Made by a program: the position numbers and the translations under genes. Shown in pieces: positions 8,255-15,902 of a stretch of 64,000 nucleotides of DNA. This DNA is from Pseudonocardia nematodicida (GTDB lineage Bacteria; Actinomycetota; Actinomycetes; Mycobacteriales; Pseudonocardiaceae), in contig NZ_JBEDNQ010000005.1 in NCBI RefSeq assembly GCF_040105385.1, positions 418,755 through 482,754 of the forward strand. Direction: 5' to 3'. Within the stretch, counting starts at the first letter, position 1. Every line of letters starts with the position of its first letter. The notes beneath the pieces are model-generated. The model was not told the origin of the DNA. It saw only the letters and a program-made list of their open reading frames with translations, and searched no databases.

Positions 8255-8809
8255 ATGGAACGACCACCCCACAACCAGCACGAGCCGGATCCGGAGCTGC
8301 CGGCCGACGACGAAGCCCGCATCACCCGCGGTATCGCCGAAGCCATGGCCAGCAGCGGCCTGATCGACGACGCCACCGCCCGGCGCATCGCCGCCCGGCT
8401 GCACGGTGGCCAGGACACCGCCCTGTGCACGCTGGCCAGCAGCGGTGCGCTTGAAGACGACCTGGCTATCGAGATTGCCGACGCCACCGGCGCACTCCCG
8501 ATGACCTACGAGACCTGGGGCGACGCCCTGCTCGACTACGTCCACGACCGGACCCGAGCCCATGACCGTGGACCCCGCCAGGCCTGGGACCTGCTGACCT
8601 CCGACGACCCCACCGAAGCCGCCCAGGCTGCCGACAACAACCAGCAGCAGCACCGCCGAGCGCTGTTCGAGCGCTACGTCAGCCTCGGCATCAACCCCGA
8701 GGACGCCATCAGCGCCATCGAGGCCGACGACCTGCTGCACGCCGACTGGCCGGACGCCCAATCCAATGCTCCGCCCGAGGGCGATACCGAGCAGCACCCC
8801 GAGAACTGA
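8255..8809 (+). CDS. Hypothetical acidic element protein
   Basis: A protein of 184 residues starting at ATG after a strong GAGAGGAGGAG site. It is acidic and largely helical, with an N-terminal helical repeat-like region (IAEAMASSGLIDDATARRIAARL; LCTLASSGALEDDLAIEI) and a second unit (YVSLGINPEDAISAIEAD). No family is recognised. It sits between the methyltransferase and ArdA in a likely operon, which suggests an accessory role in transfer or restriction evasion. That is inferred from position only. Confidence 0.65.
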   Translation: MERPPHNQHEPDPELPADDEARITRGIAEAMASSGLIDDATARRIAARLHGGQDTALCTLASSGALEDDLAIEIADATGALPMTYETWGDALLDYVHDRTRAHDRGPRQAWDLLTSDDPTEAAQAADNNQQQHRRALFERYVSLGINPEDAISAIEADDLLHADWPDAQSNAPPEGDTEQHPEN

Positions 8810-8829
8810 ATAAGCAGGAGACCCTCGCC

Positions 8830-9495
8830 ATGGAACGACACCACACCCCCGAAGGAGGTGAACATGACTACGACACCCCGCGCTTCGACTTCACCGGCGA
8901 GCAGCCAACCGACGAGCTGCCCCGCCTCGATCCTGAAGACAACGACCGGCTAGATCCGCCGCGCATTCGTCTGGTTGACGCTAGCGCTGGCGTGCCGGAG
9001 GACGAACCACCAGTCAGCATCTGGCTCGACGCCGACACTAACCGCGAGGATCTGGAGGAGGCCGTCCACGACTTACTCCGCGCCTCGCCGAGTGACGGCC
9101 CGCACGGTTACCGCATTGCCGAGACCCGCGGGTTCGAGGGCTTCACCATCACCGAGCACGAGGACCTTGGCACCGTCGCCAGGGTCGCTCGCGGCATCGC
9201 CCGCCACGGGCGCGCCTTCGTCGCCTACCTGGACTATGTCGGGGCCGTGACGCCTGAGGCTGTCGACGCCTTTCCCGGCTACTACGCCGGCAGCTATCCC
9301 GATGTCGGAGCCTGGGCACGGACCGTCGCCGACGAACTCGGCTGGACCACGCAGCTCGACGAGACCGTCCAGCAGCCGCTCCGCGACTACCTGGCCATCG
9401 ACTACCAGCGTTTCGGCCGTGACCTGACGTACGACCACCACGTCGTTGAAGACGGGGAAGCCCGGGCCATCTACGTCTTCCGGCTCCATGTCTGA
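8830..9495 (+). CDS. ArdA-type antirestriction protein
   Basis: A protein of 221 residues. Residues about 60-221 carry the ArdA layout: an acidic N-terminal strand region (VSIWLDADTNREDLEEAV), a central FVAYLDYVG segment, the hallmark FPGYYAGSYPDVGAWA, and a C-terminal DYQRFGRDLTYDHH...IYVF. ArdA proteins are acidic DNA mimics that occupy type I restriction enzymes and help incoming conjugative DNA survive. The first 60 residues are an extra acidic Pro-rich extension. The start is ATG 8830 with AGGAG at about 8816. A perfect consensus ribosome site inside the gene (8852-8860) serves an ATG in another frame (see findings). Confidence 0.85.
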   Translation: MERHHTPEGGEHDYDTPRFDFTGEQPTDELPRLDPEDNDRLDPPRIRLVDASAGVPEDEPPVSIWLDADTNREDLEEAVHDLLRASPSDGPHGYRIAETRGFEGFTITEHEDLGTVARVARGIARHGRAFVAYLDYVGAVTPEAVDAFPGYYAGSYPDVGAWARTVADELGWTTQLDETVQQPLRDYLAIDYQRFGRDLTYDHHVVEDGEARAIYVFRLHV

Positions 9496-9604
9496 GCCTC
9501 GCCCGTTCCTGCCACCACGTGCCTCGTCGGTGGCCTGCGGCCGATCCCAAGCGCATCCACCCGGAGGATCGCCGGCCGCACCACACCGAGGAGGTGACGG
9601 GGTC

Positions 9605-9952
9605 ATGACCGATCCCACCAAAACCAGCGTCAAGACGCTGGGAGTCCGTCTGCCCGATGACTTGCACGCCCAGTTCGTGCTCGTCGCCGGACTGGATGGC
9701 CTGAGCCTCGGCGACGCCGTCAAGCGCGCCGTCGAGCTCTACGTCACCAGCAAGCAGAACGAGGACGGCTTCGCCGAGCGCGCCACCGCCGTGCTCGAGG
9801 ACATCGAGCGCGAGGCCGCCGCCCGCCGCGCCGCCATCCAGGGCCTGTTCGGCACCCCGCCGACCAACACCAGCGATGACGGCACCAAGCCGGCCACCGG
9901 CCGCACCCGCGGACCCGCCAACGCCCGGAAGGACGGACCCACCGCCAGCTGA
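9605..9952 (+). CDS. Ribbon-helix-helix-like DNA-binding protein
   Basis: A protein of 115 residues starting at ATG after GAGGAGGTG. Residues 8-45 (VKTLGVRLPDDLHAQFVLVA...LSLGDAVKRAVELYV) have the strand-helix-helix pattern of CopG/Arc-type regulators. A charged helix and a Lys/Arg/Pro-rich tail follow. Such proteins repress their own promoters or act as relaxosome accessory factors on mobile elements. It ends 33 bases before a strong bidirectional hairpin. Confidence 0.6.
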   Translation: MTDPTKTSVKTLGVRLPDDLHAQFVLVAGLDGLSLGDAVKRAVELYVTSKQNEDGFAERATAVLEDIEREAAARRAAIQGLFGTPPTNTSDDGTKPATGRTRGPANARKDGPTAS

Positions 9953-9985
9953 AGCCTCAGCTAGAGCGGACAACCACCCCTCAAC

Positions 9986-10040
9986 CCGGCGGGGAGTTCT
10001 CTTGCAGTCGGCTCACGCCGATTCGAGAACTCCCTGCCGG
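9986..10040. terminator. Bidirectional terminator between convergent genes
   Basis: Arms of 16 bp with one mismatch (CCGGCGGGGAGTTCTC and GAGAACTCCCTGCCGG) flank a 23-base loop, between the plus-strand gene ending at 9952 and the minus-strand gene ending at 10063. Confidence 0.7.
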
Positions 10041-10062
10041 AACACCAAGTCAATAGCGACGA

Positions 10063-10350
10063 TCAGGCATCTCGGTACCGGTCCGAGTCCTCCATGGCGA
10101 TGATTTCGGCCAGCTCCTTCTCGTGCATGGCCGCGACGTCCTCGCCCTTGAGTGCGTCAAGCAGCAAGCGCAGGTAGCGCTCGTCGCCGATCTGAGCCAG
10201 CAGCTTGCGGTTGGCCTCGATCCACTGCTGCTCAGTGACCGTGGCCAGGTGCGGCTCCGCCAGCTTTGGCGCGATGTTGATTGCGTAATACGGGTTGACG
10301 ACCAAAGCCTCAGCGAAGGCGCGTGATGTTGCGGATGAGTTGATCTGCAT
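10063..10350 (-). CDS. Hypothetical protein divergent from the integrase
   Basis: A protein of 95 residues from ATG 10350 (a TTG ten codons upstream is less likely). It is helical, acidic at the end, and carries NPYYAINIAPKLAEPHL and ALKGEDVAAMHEKELAEI. No helix-turn-helix or excisionase signature is evident. It is divergent from the integrase across a 125-base AT-richer region, a position where recombination directionality factors or small regulators are often found, so such a role is possible but unsupported by sequence. Confidence 0.55.
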   Translation of the reverse strand: MQINSSATSRAFAEALVVNPYYAINIAPKLAEPHLATVTEQQWIEANRKLLAQIGDERYLRLLLDALKGEDVAAMHEKELAEIIAMEDSDRYRDA

Positions 10351-10475
10351 ACCTCTCGAATTATGCTCCGGTCGTACCAATCATGCAAATGCCCGCCATG
10401 CATTTCTTGGCATCACGCCAGCGTCCTGAGAAAATTGGAACGGCCGCAATTATGCAACTTAGGAAAGGAGATCCT

Positions 10476-12395
10476 ATGGACATCCCCGACAACTACGAAT
10501 CCGAGCGAGTCGACAAGCGACGGCATGACCGTCGGCGAGTCATCGACGAGATGCGCGAACCCCGCTCCCCTGCGCAGCACGCCGCCGCCTCGGTCGAGCC
10601 CAGTTCGCCGCGCCGCCGGCCTATCGCCGCGAAGACACGACACGGCGGCACCGCCGTTGTCTACGTGCGAGTCAGTACCCGGGAACAGGCCCGCACTGGC
10701 GGTGGCGAGGAGGGTTACTCAATCCCGGCGCAGCGGACGGCATGCATCGAGAAGGCTCACCAGCTCGGGGCCGAAGTAGTCGGCGTCTACGTCGATGCCG
10801 GCGAGTCAGCCAAGACCGCCCGGCGACCCCAGCTGCAGCAGATGCTCCGCGACGTCGACGAGCTGCACCCGGACTACGTCATCGTCCACAAGATCGACCG
10901 ACTCGCCCGGAACCGGGCTGACGACATCGCCATCAACATGGCGCTGCGCAAGGCGGGGTCCGAGCTGGTGTCGTGCATGGAGAACATCTCCGACACTCCG
11001 TCGGGCAAGTTCCTCTACAACATCATGGCCGACATGGCGCAGTTCTACTCGGACAACCTGGCGCAGGAGGTCAAGAAGGGGCTGGTCGCGAAGGCCGTCG
11101 ACGGCGGCACACCGTTCAAGTCTCCACTGGGCTACCTGCACCGGCGCGACTACCGCGACGGTGTACAGGTGTCCTGGGTGGAAGCCGATCCGGACCGGGG
11201 CCCACTCGTGACGTGGGGATTCACGCAGTACGCCACCGGCGAGTGGACCGCGAAGCGACTGCTGGCGGCCTTGCAGGAGAAGGGCCTGACGACGCGGAAG
11301 ACGGCCCAGCGACCCGAGCGAGAGCTAACCCTGACCTCGCTGCTGAACATGTTGCGCAACCCGTACTACATGGGCGTCGTCAGCTACCAAGGCATCACCT
11401 ACGAAGGCAAGCACGCGGCGCTCGTCAAGCCCGACGTCTGGCTTCGTGTGCAGGACGTTCTCGCCGCCCACGCTCACGCTGGAGAGAAGGACCGCGTCCA
11501 CACCCACTACCTGCGTGGCACAATCTTCTGCGGCCAGTGCGGCAAGCGACTGATCTTCACCCGCAACGTCGGCCGGCGTGGCATCGCCTACGACTACTTC
11601 ATGTGTCCTAAGCGGCACAACGACAAGGTGCACTGCCCTCAGCGCCTGGTCCGGGTGGAACGCATCGAGGCTGGCGTTGAGGTGCTCTACGAGCGCATCC
11701 AGCTGCCCGCTGAGACCGCCGACAGCATCCGTCTCGGCATCCAGGCTGAGATGAGCGCTGAGACCGGCGAGGCCCACCGGCAGGCAGAGCAGGCGGCCAA
11801 GGACCTGGACAAGCTGGGACGCGAACGCACAGCCCTCATGCGGGCCCACTACGACGGTGCCGTACCGACCGAACTGCTGAAGGCCGAGATGGACCGGCTC
11901 ACCCGAGCCATGGCCCGAGCGCAGCGCGGCGTCGATTCAAGCAAGCGGCACCTGGACGAGGTCGAAGGACTGGTCGACCAGGCGCTGGCCATCGCCGCGC
12001 AGGTCCATAACCAGTACGTCGCTGCACCTGAACAGATCCGGCGACGGATCAACCAGGGCTTCTTCCACAGGCTGTGGATCGACGAGGAAGGGCACGTGGC
12101 CCGCTACGAGCTGACCGAGCCGTTCAAGGCCCTACTCGAACACGGTCATGGCGGCATGATCAGGACCGACGGGCCAGGGCGACCGGACGGCCGACCGGAC
12201 GGAGGGGCCGGGCCGGATGACGCAGGACAGCCTGACCTGGGCACAAATGACAACACCCCGACCTCTGTTGGAGGTCGGGGTGTGAAAAAGACATATATGG
12301 TGGAGCTGAGGGGAATCGAACCCCTGACCTTCTCGATGCGAACGAGACGCGCTACCAACTGCGCTACAGCCCCGCGGTCAGCCCTCGCGGGCTGA
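10476..12395 (+). CDS. Large serine recombinase (site-specific integrase)
   Basis: A protein of 639 residues starting at ATG 10476 after AGGAAAGGAG. An Arg-rich extension of about 55 residues precedes the resolvase domain with the nucleophile in VYVRVSTREQ (Ser67) and the arginine motif HKIDRLARNR. A recombinase domain follows (PLGYLHRRD; LLNMLRNPYYMG), then a zinc ribbon (FCGQCGKR...C...C) and a long coiled coil, as in phiC31/Bxb1-type integrases. It needs no host factors for integration between attP and attB. The last 33 or so codons are read from the antisense strand of a tRNA-Ala gene, so the natural C-terminus in the excised element is probably different. Confidence 0.92.
   Translation: MDIPDNYESERVDKRRHDRRRVIDEMREPRSPAQHAAASVEPSSPRRRPIAAKTRHGGTAVVYVRVSTREQARTGGGEEGYSIPAQRTACIEKAHQLGAEVVGVYVDAGESAKTARRPQLQQMLRDVDELHPDYVIVHKIDRLARNRADDIAINMALRKAGSELVSCMENISDTPSGKFLYNIMADMAQFYSDNLAQEVKKGLVAKAVDGGTPFKSPLGYLHRRDYRDGVQVSWVEADPDRGPLVTWGFTQYATGEWTAKRLLAALQEKGLTTRKTAQRPERELTLTSLLNMLRNPYYMGVVSYQGITYEGKHAALVKPDVWLRVQDVLAAHAHAGEKDRVHTHYLRGTIFCGQCGKRLIFTRNVGRRGIAYDYFMCPKRHNDKVHCPQRLVRVERIEAGVEVLYERIQLPAETADSIRLGIQAEMSAETGEAHRQAEQAAKDLDKLGRERTALMRAHYDGAVPTELLKAEMDRLTRAMARAQRGVDSSKRHLDEVEGLVDQALAIAAQVHNQYVAAPEQIRRRINQGFFHRLWIDEEGHVARYELTEPFKALLEHGHGGMIRTDGPGRPDGRPDGGAGPDDAGQPDLGTNDNTPTSVGGRGVKKTYMVELRGIEPLTFSMRTRRATNCATAPRSALAG
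12253..12283 (-). terminator. Hairpin downstream of tRNA-Ala
   Basis: A perfect 13-bp stem (ACACCCCGACCTC / GAGGTCGGGGTGT) with a 5-base loop begins 15 bases beyond the 3' end of the minus-strand tRNA and should end its transcript. It lies inside the integrase reading frame. Confidence 0.7.
12298..12373 (-). tRNA. tRNA-Ala(CGC), probable attachment site
   Basis: A complete cloverleaf on the minus strand: acceptor GGGGCTG / CAGCTCC, D-arm GCGC...GCGC, anticodon loop TTCGCAT giving CGC (reads GCG, Ala), T-arm AGGGG-TTCGATT-CCCCT, with an encoded CCA end. It lies at the junction between element genes and the conserved chromosome, directly at the 3' end of the serine integrase, so it probably marks the element boundary. 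The tRNA is intact, so integration, if it occurred here, did not destroy it. Confidence 0.95.
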
Positions 12396-12417
12396 CCTGG
12401 AGAACACTAACAGACCC

Positions 12418-13674
12418 CTACGCGCCCACCGCAGGGCGGTGGGGTGGCAGCGCGTCGAGATCGTCGGGCTCCTCCTCGGCGTCCACGTCGACCAGCGACG
12501 TCCCGGCCGGCACGGGCGGCGGCGGCGCCGCCACGAGCTTCGGCAGGGACGACTCGTGGGCCGCGTCGACCTTGCCGTCGACGGTGCGCCGGTAGGCCGG
12601 CAGGACGCCGAGCGGCTCCCCGGTCCCGCGGACCCGGGTGGGCTCGCCGTCGTCGGCGGTCCAGTCCGTGTCGTCGTCGGGCTCCGCGGTCGCGACGTCC
12701 GGGACCGCCGTGCCGACGAGGTCCGTGCCGGCGTCCTCGCGGTCGAGCCGCTCCTCGTCCGCCTCGCGGTCGGTGCCGGCCCGGCGCCGGGTGCCGGCGA
12801 GCCGGGCGGCCCGGCGGGCCCGGATCGACTCCTCGATCCGCACCTGCCGGCGCAGGTAGGTGAGGTAGCCGACCAGCAGGGCGCCGAGCCCGCCGGTCAC
12901 CCACCAGAACACGGGCGCGACGAGGAACCCGGCCACGCCGCTCGCCACCAGCAGGAGGAGCAGCCCCAGGACGACGCGCTGGCGGAACGCGTACTTGGCG
13001 TGCGCGTGCGCGGCCGCGGCTTCGGGGTCGTAGCCGCCGCGGCCGGGGCGGTAGCGCACCGGGGCGGGCTCCCACTCCTCGTCGTCGGCGAGGTCGTCGG
13101 CGAGGTCGTCGGACCGGCCGGTGTCCGCCCCGGCTGCGCGGGACCCGGTGCCGTGCTCGTCCGCGTGGTCCGCGGCGTCGTGCCGGTCGTCGTCGGCCCG
13201 GTCGTTCTCGTACCGGTCGCCCTCGTACCGGTCGTCGAGATCGGCGTCGTCGAACCCGGCGGGGTCGTGATCGGACCCGCCACCCCGGGTGCCGGTGTCG
13301 TACCCGGCGACGTCGGCGCGGACCGCCCCGGCGAACCGGGGGTCGCGCTCCCGGCCGCTCGGGACGTCGCCGTAGCCGTCGAGGCCGTGGACATGACCGT
13401 CGTCGTCGATCTCGGCGTCGTCGGTGCAGCGGACGTCGTGGTCGTGGTCGAACCGGTCGTCCCGGCTCTCGACCAGCTCGCCCACCGTGCTCGGTCCGGA
13501 CCGTTCCATCACAGGTACCTCCGGGAATCGATGCCGCATCGGACGTTCGAGCACCCGCCCGGACAGCAGCGCCGGACTCAGCCGGGCCACCTCCTGCTGG
13601 CGCCGCGCGACGGTCGGTACCAGGATCAGCAGCCACAGCACGACCAGCCCCACGAAGATCAGTGAGCTGGGCAA
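12418..13674 (-). CDS. glpR: Divisome membrane protein GlpR/SepX (gephyrin-like receptor)
   Basis: A protein of 418 residues starting at TTG 13674 directly behind a strong GGGGGAGGAGG site. An N-terminal membrane helix (residues 4-20, LIFVGLVVLWLLILVPT) precedes VARRQQE. A long acidic Asp/Arg low-complexity region follows (about 70-215), then two hydrophobic helices around 235-278 and a disordered acidic tail. This layout, and the neighbouring rimJ, glp and galU genes, identify the actinobacterial Glp receptor that takes part in Z-ring and wall-synthesis organisation. The acidic middle is poorly conserved in the family. Confidence 0.8.
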   Translation of the reverse strand: MPSSLIFVGLVVLWLLILVPTVARRQQEVARLSPALLSGRVLERPMRHRFPEVPVMERSGPSTVGELVESRDDRFDHDHDVRCTDDAEIDDDGHVHGLDGYGDVPSGRERDPRFAGAVRADVAGYDTGTRGGGSDHDPAGFDDADLDDRYEGDRYENDRADDDRHDAADHADEHGTGSRAAGADTGRSDDLADDLADDEEWEPAPVRYRPGRGGYDPEAAAAHAHAKYAFRQRVVLGLLLLLVASGVAGFLVAPVFWWVTGGLGALLVGYLTYLRRQVRIEESIRARRAARLAGTRRRAGTDREADEERLDREDAGTDLVGTAVPDVATAEPDDDTDWTADDGEPTRVRGTGEPLGVLPAYRRTVDGKVDAAHESSLPKLVAAPPPPVPAGTSLVDVDAEEEPDDLDALPPHRPAVGA

Positions 13675-13833
13675 CGGGCTGCCTCCTCCCCCGACCGGCG
13701 CAGTCCTGGAGTGAGCAGGCCCCGATCCCGCTCACCGAGGATCACCGTAATCGGCGAACGGCGTAGCACCGCGCCGCGACGCGCCGCAGTCCCCCGGACG
13801 GACGGTGCGAATACAGGGACGAACGGGACCGCT

Positions 13834-13863
13834 GTGACTCCGGTGAGTCATGATCGGAGTCAC
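13834..13863. promoter_or_regulatory. Inverted repeat in the glpR upstream region
   Basis: Arms GTGACTCCG / CGGAGTCAC (9 bp, 12-base spacer) lie about 160 bases upstream of glpR and 60 bases from the 86-bp repeat. It could be an operator or a terminator for rimJ. No other gene is seen in the 13,675-14,015 gap. Confidence 0.4.
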
Positions 13864-13922
13864 CTCGTCACCCTCCGCGCACGCCCACTCCACCCCGTCC
13901 CAGCCCACCACTCCCAGCCCCG

Positions 13923-14008
13923 ACTCATGACGCTTTGGTTCGGCGATACCGAGCTAAAGCGTCATGAGTCGGCTCTTGTGGCGGGGGGCGGGGCGGGGGC
14001 GGGGGAGC
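13923..14008. repeat. 86-bp hairpin plus G-rich repeat, copy 1
   Basis: The left half is a 16-bp stem (ACTCATGACGCTTTGG / CTAAAGCGTCATGAGT with one G-T pair) around a 15-base loop. The right half is a conserved tail with four runs of at least four G separated by single C, able to form a G-quadruplex. An almost identical copy lies at 63,915-64,000, with three differences in 86, all in the stem-loop. It sits 7 bases beyond the rimJ stop codon, so it can also serve as a terminator. Confidence 0.85.
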
Positions 14009-14015
14009 GGCGGGG

Positions 14016-14678
14016 TCAGGTGCGGGAGGCGCGGCCGTCGCGGATCAGGCGGGCGGCGAAGCCGCCGGGCGGGACCTCCTCGGCGGTCACGGCGAAGCTG
14101 TAGTGGTCCCGCCAGGCCCCGTCGACGTCGAGGTAGCGGCGCAGCAGGCCCTCCCGCCGGAAGCCCAGCTTCCCCAGCACCGCGACGCTGGCCGCGTTCT
14201 CCGGCCGGACCGTCGCCTCCACCCGGTGCAGCCGCACCGGTCCGAAGCAGTGGTCGAGCACGAGGGCGACGGCCGCCGTCGTCACCCCTCGGCCGGCGAG
14301 CCCGGAGTCGACCCAGTACCCGACGTAGGCCGACAGCAGCGGCTCCCGCACGACGTTGCCGATCATCACGTGCCCGCCGAACGCACCGTCCACAGTGATC
14401 ACGAACGGCAGCGACTGCCCCCGGCGGGCCGACGAGCGCAGCAGCCACCAGCGCCCCGGCCACTCCGCGGACGAGTTCCGGCGCGCCCAGCCGCCGTGCG
14501 TGGTCGGCTCCCACGGGCGCAGGTACGTCTCGTCGCGCCGCCGGATCCGGGCCCAGTCGCTGCCGTCCCGCAGCCGGACGGGACGCAACCGCACCTCGAG
14601 ACCGGCGACGCGCAGCGGGCCGAGCCGGGCCGGCCATCCCGGACGGAGGCCGGCCGGCTCCGGGACCGGTGGGGGCAC
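14016..14678 (-). CDS. rimJ: GNAT acetyltransferase, RimJ/RimL-like
   Basis: A protein of 220 residues with a GNAT acetyl-CoA fold: VRLRPVRLRDGSDWARIRRRD at the start, a central GGHVMIGNVV strand, the acetyl-CoA loop (LAGRGVTTAAVALVLD) and NAASVAVLGKLGFRREGLLRRYLDVDGAWRDH. The last motif is characteristic of RimJ/RimL-type protein N-acetyltransferases. The start GTG immediately follows the glp stop with no spacing, so the genes are coupled. The galU-glp-rimJ-glpR order is conserved across actinobacteria. The protein substrate is not known. Confidence 0.85.
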   Translation of the reverse strand: MPPPVPEPAGLRPGWPARLGPLRVAGLEVRLRPVRLRDGSDWARIRRRDETYLRPWEPTTHGGWARRNSSAEWPGRWWLLRSSARRGQSLPFVITVDGAFGGHVMIGNVVREPLLSAYVGYWVDSGLAGRGVTTAAVALVLDHCFGPVRLHRVEATVRPENAASVAVLGKLGFRREGLLRRYLDVDGAWRDHYSFAVTAEEVPPGGFAARLIRDGRASRT

Positions 14679-15899
14679 TCAGCCGCGCCCGCGGGGCACG
14701 AGCTCGATCTCCTGACCGACAGTGAGTTCGGTGATCTCCTCCGGCACGACGGCGAGCGCGTTGACCTGGGCGAGCACCGCCAGCAGGTGCGCCCCGGAGT
14801 TCCCCAGCGGCTGGGCGAGCAGGTCGCCCCCGTCGTCCTCGCGCAGCAGCCGCGCCGGGACGTAGGACCGGCGCCCGGCCGGCGACACCACCGGCGAGGT
14901 GAGCCGGGCCGTCCAGGTCCGCCGCAGCGGGTCCTGGCCGAGCGCGAGCCGCACCAGCGGCCGCACGAACACCTCGAACAGCACCAGCGCGGTGGCCGGG
15001 TGCGACGGGAACAGGAACACCGGCACCGCGTCCGGCCCGAGCCGTCCGTACGCCTGGGCCGAGCCCGGGTGCATGGCGATCCGGGTGTCGTCGATCCCAC
15101 CGAGGTCGGCGAGCCCGCTGCGCGCCTCCGCGGCGGCGGCACCACCCCCGGCACCGCAGACGACGACGATCTCGCTGGCCGGCAACAGGTCCTCGACCGC
15201 GCCGCGGATCTCCGCCGCGCTGCCGCCCACGGTGCGCGACCGGTTCGTCTCCGCCCCGGCCTCCCGGGCCGCGGCCGTCACCGCGTGCGAGCAGACGTCG
15301 GCGACCTGACCGGACGACGCCGAGCGGCTCACCTCGACCAGCTCGTCGCCGACCGACACCACCGACACCCGCGGGCGCGGGTGCACCAGCAGCTTGTCCC
15401 GCCCGGCCGCGGCGAGCATCGCGACCTGCGCCGACCCGACGACGTCGCCCTCCCGGACGGCGACGTCCCCGGACTGCACGTCCTCGCCGACCCGGCGCAC
15501 GAACCCTGCCGACGGCACTCCACGGTGGACGGTGATGCGGGCGGCTCCGGCGTCGGTCCAGCCGACGGGGGCGACGGCGTCGGCCAGCGTGGGCAGCGGC
15601 GCCCCGGCCGCGACCCGCACGGCCTGGCCGGGCTGCAGGCGCAGCGGCTGCCGGGACCCGGCCGCGATCTCGCCGACCACCGGGACGGTGACCGGGCTGC
15701 TCTCGGTGGCACCGGCGACGTCGACGCTGCGGACCGCGTAACCGTCGATCGCGGCCTGGTCGAACACCGGCAGCGGGCGGGCGGCGACGACCTCCTCGGC
15801 GCTGCGCAGCCCCTGGGCGTCGGTGATCGCGACGCGAACCGGCGCCGGCCGCACCGCCACGTCCAGGATCCGGGAGAGGTGCTCTCCGACCGTGCGCAC
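14679..15899 (-). CDS. glp: Gephyrin-like molybdotransferase Glp (MoeA family)
   Basis: A protein of 406 residues, usual for MoeA. The domains follow the MoeA order: PVFDQAAIDGYAVRSVDV at the start, VVGEIAAGSRQPLRL in domain II, a MogA-like domain (VSVVSVGDELVEV...GQVADVCSHAVTAAARE) and a C-terminal beta barrel (AQPLGNSGAHLLAVLAQVNALAVVPE). In the usual MoeA pathway it inserts molybdenum into molybdopterin. The paralogue next to glpR has been recruited as a divisome protein in corynebacteria. The typical MoeA GGVS-type loop is replaced by CGAGGGAAA, which may mean reduced molybdotransferase activity. It starts at GTG, 3 bases after the galU stop. Confidence 0.85.
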   Translation of the reverse strand: MRTVGEHLSRILDVAVRPAPVRVAITDAQGLRSAEEVVAARPLPVFDQAAIDGYAVRSVDVAGATESSPVTVPVVGEIAAGSRQPLRLQPGQAVRVAAGAPLPTLADAVAPVGWTDAGAARITVHRGVPSAGFVRRVGEDVQSGDVAVREGDVVGSAQVAMLAAAGRDKLLVHPRPRVSVVSVGDELVEVSRSASSGQVADVCSHAVTAAAREAGAETNRSRTVGGSAAEIRGAVEDLLPASEIVVVCGAGGGAAAAEARSGLADLGGIDDTRIAMHPGSAQAYGRLGPDAVPVFLFPSHPATALVLFEVFVRPLVRLALGQDPLRRTWTARLTSPVVSPAGRRSYVPARLLREDDGGDLLAQPLGNSGAHLLAVLAQVNALAVVPEEITELTVGQEIELVPRGRG

Positions 15900-15902
15900 G
15901 CG

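Larger units (their letters stand above)
1..12297. mobile_element. Right part of an integrated conjugative or mobilisable element
   Basis: This block carries element-type functions in order: small cargo and membrane proteins, a VirD4/TraB-like ATPase, a replication-relaxation family protein, a DNA methyltransferase, ArdA, a ribbon-helix-helix protein and a large serine integrase. It ends at an intact tRNA-Ala gene, after which conserved chromosomal genes (glpR onward) begin. Its non-coding stretches are AT-richer than the flanking chromosome. The left end is outside the window, so total size and repeats at both ends cannot be checked. The exact right boundary is uncertain within about 12,150-12,373. 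No plasmid-type replication initiator is visible here. Confidence 0.8.

Noticed and set aside
12298..12373. The peptide VELRGIEPLTFSMRTRR as a real conserved protein domain
   Set aside because: It is the translated complement of the tRNA-Ala gene, a familiar source of false conserved peptides.
13923..14008. Insertion-sequence end or attachment repeat
   Set aside because: The two copies are 50 kb apart, lie after gene ends, have no transposase nearby and no target duplications; a dispersed palindromic unit fits better.
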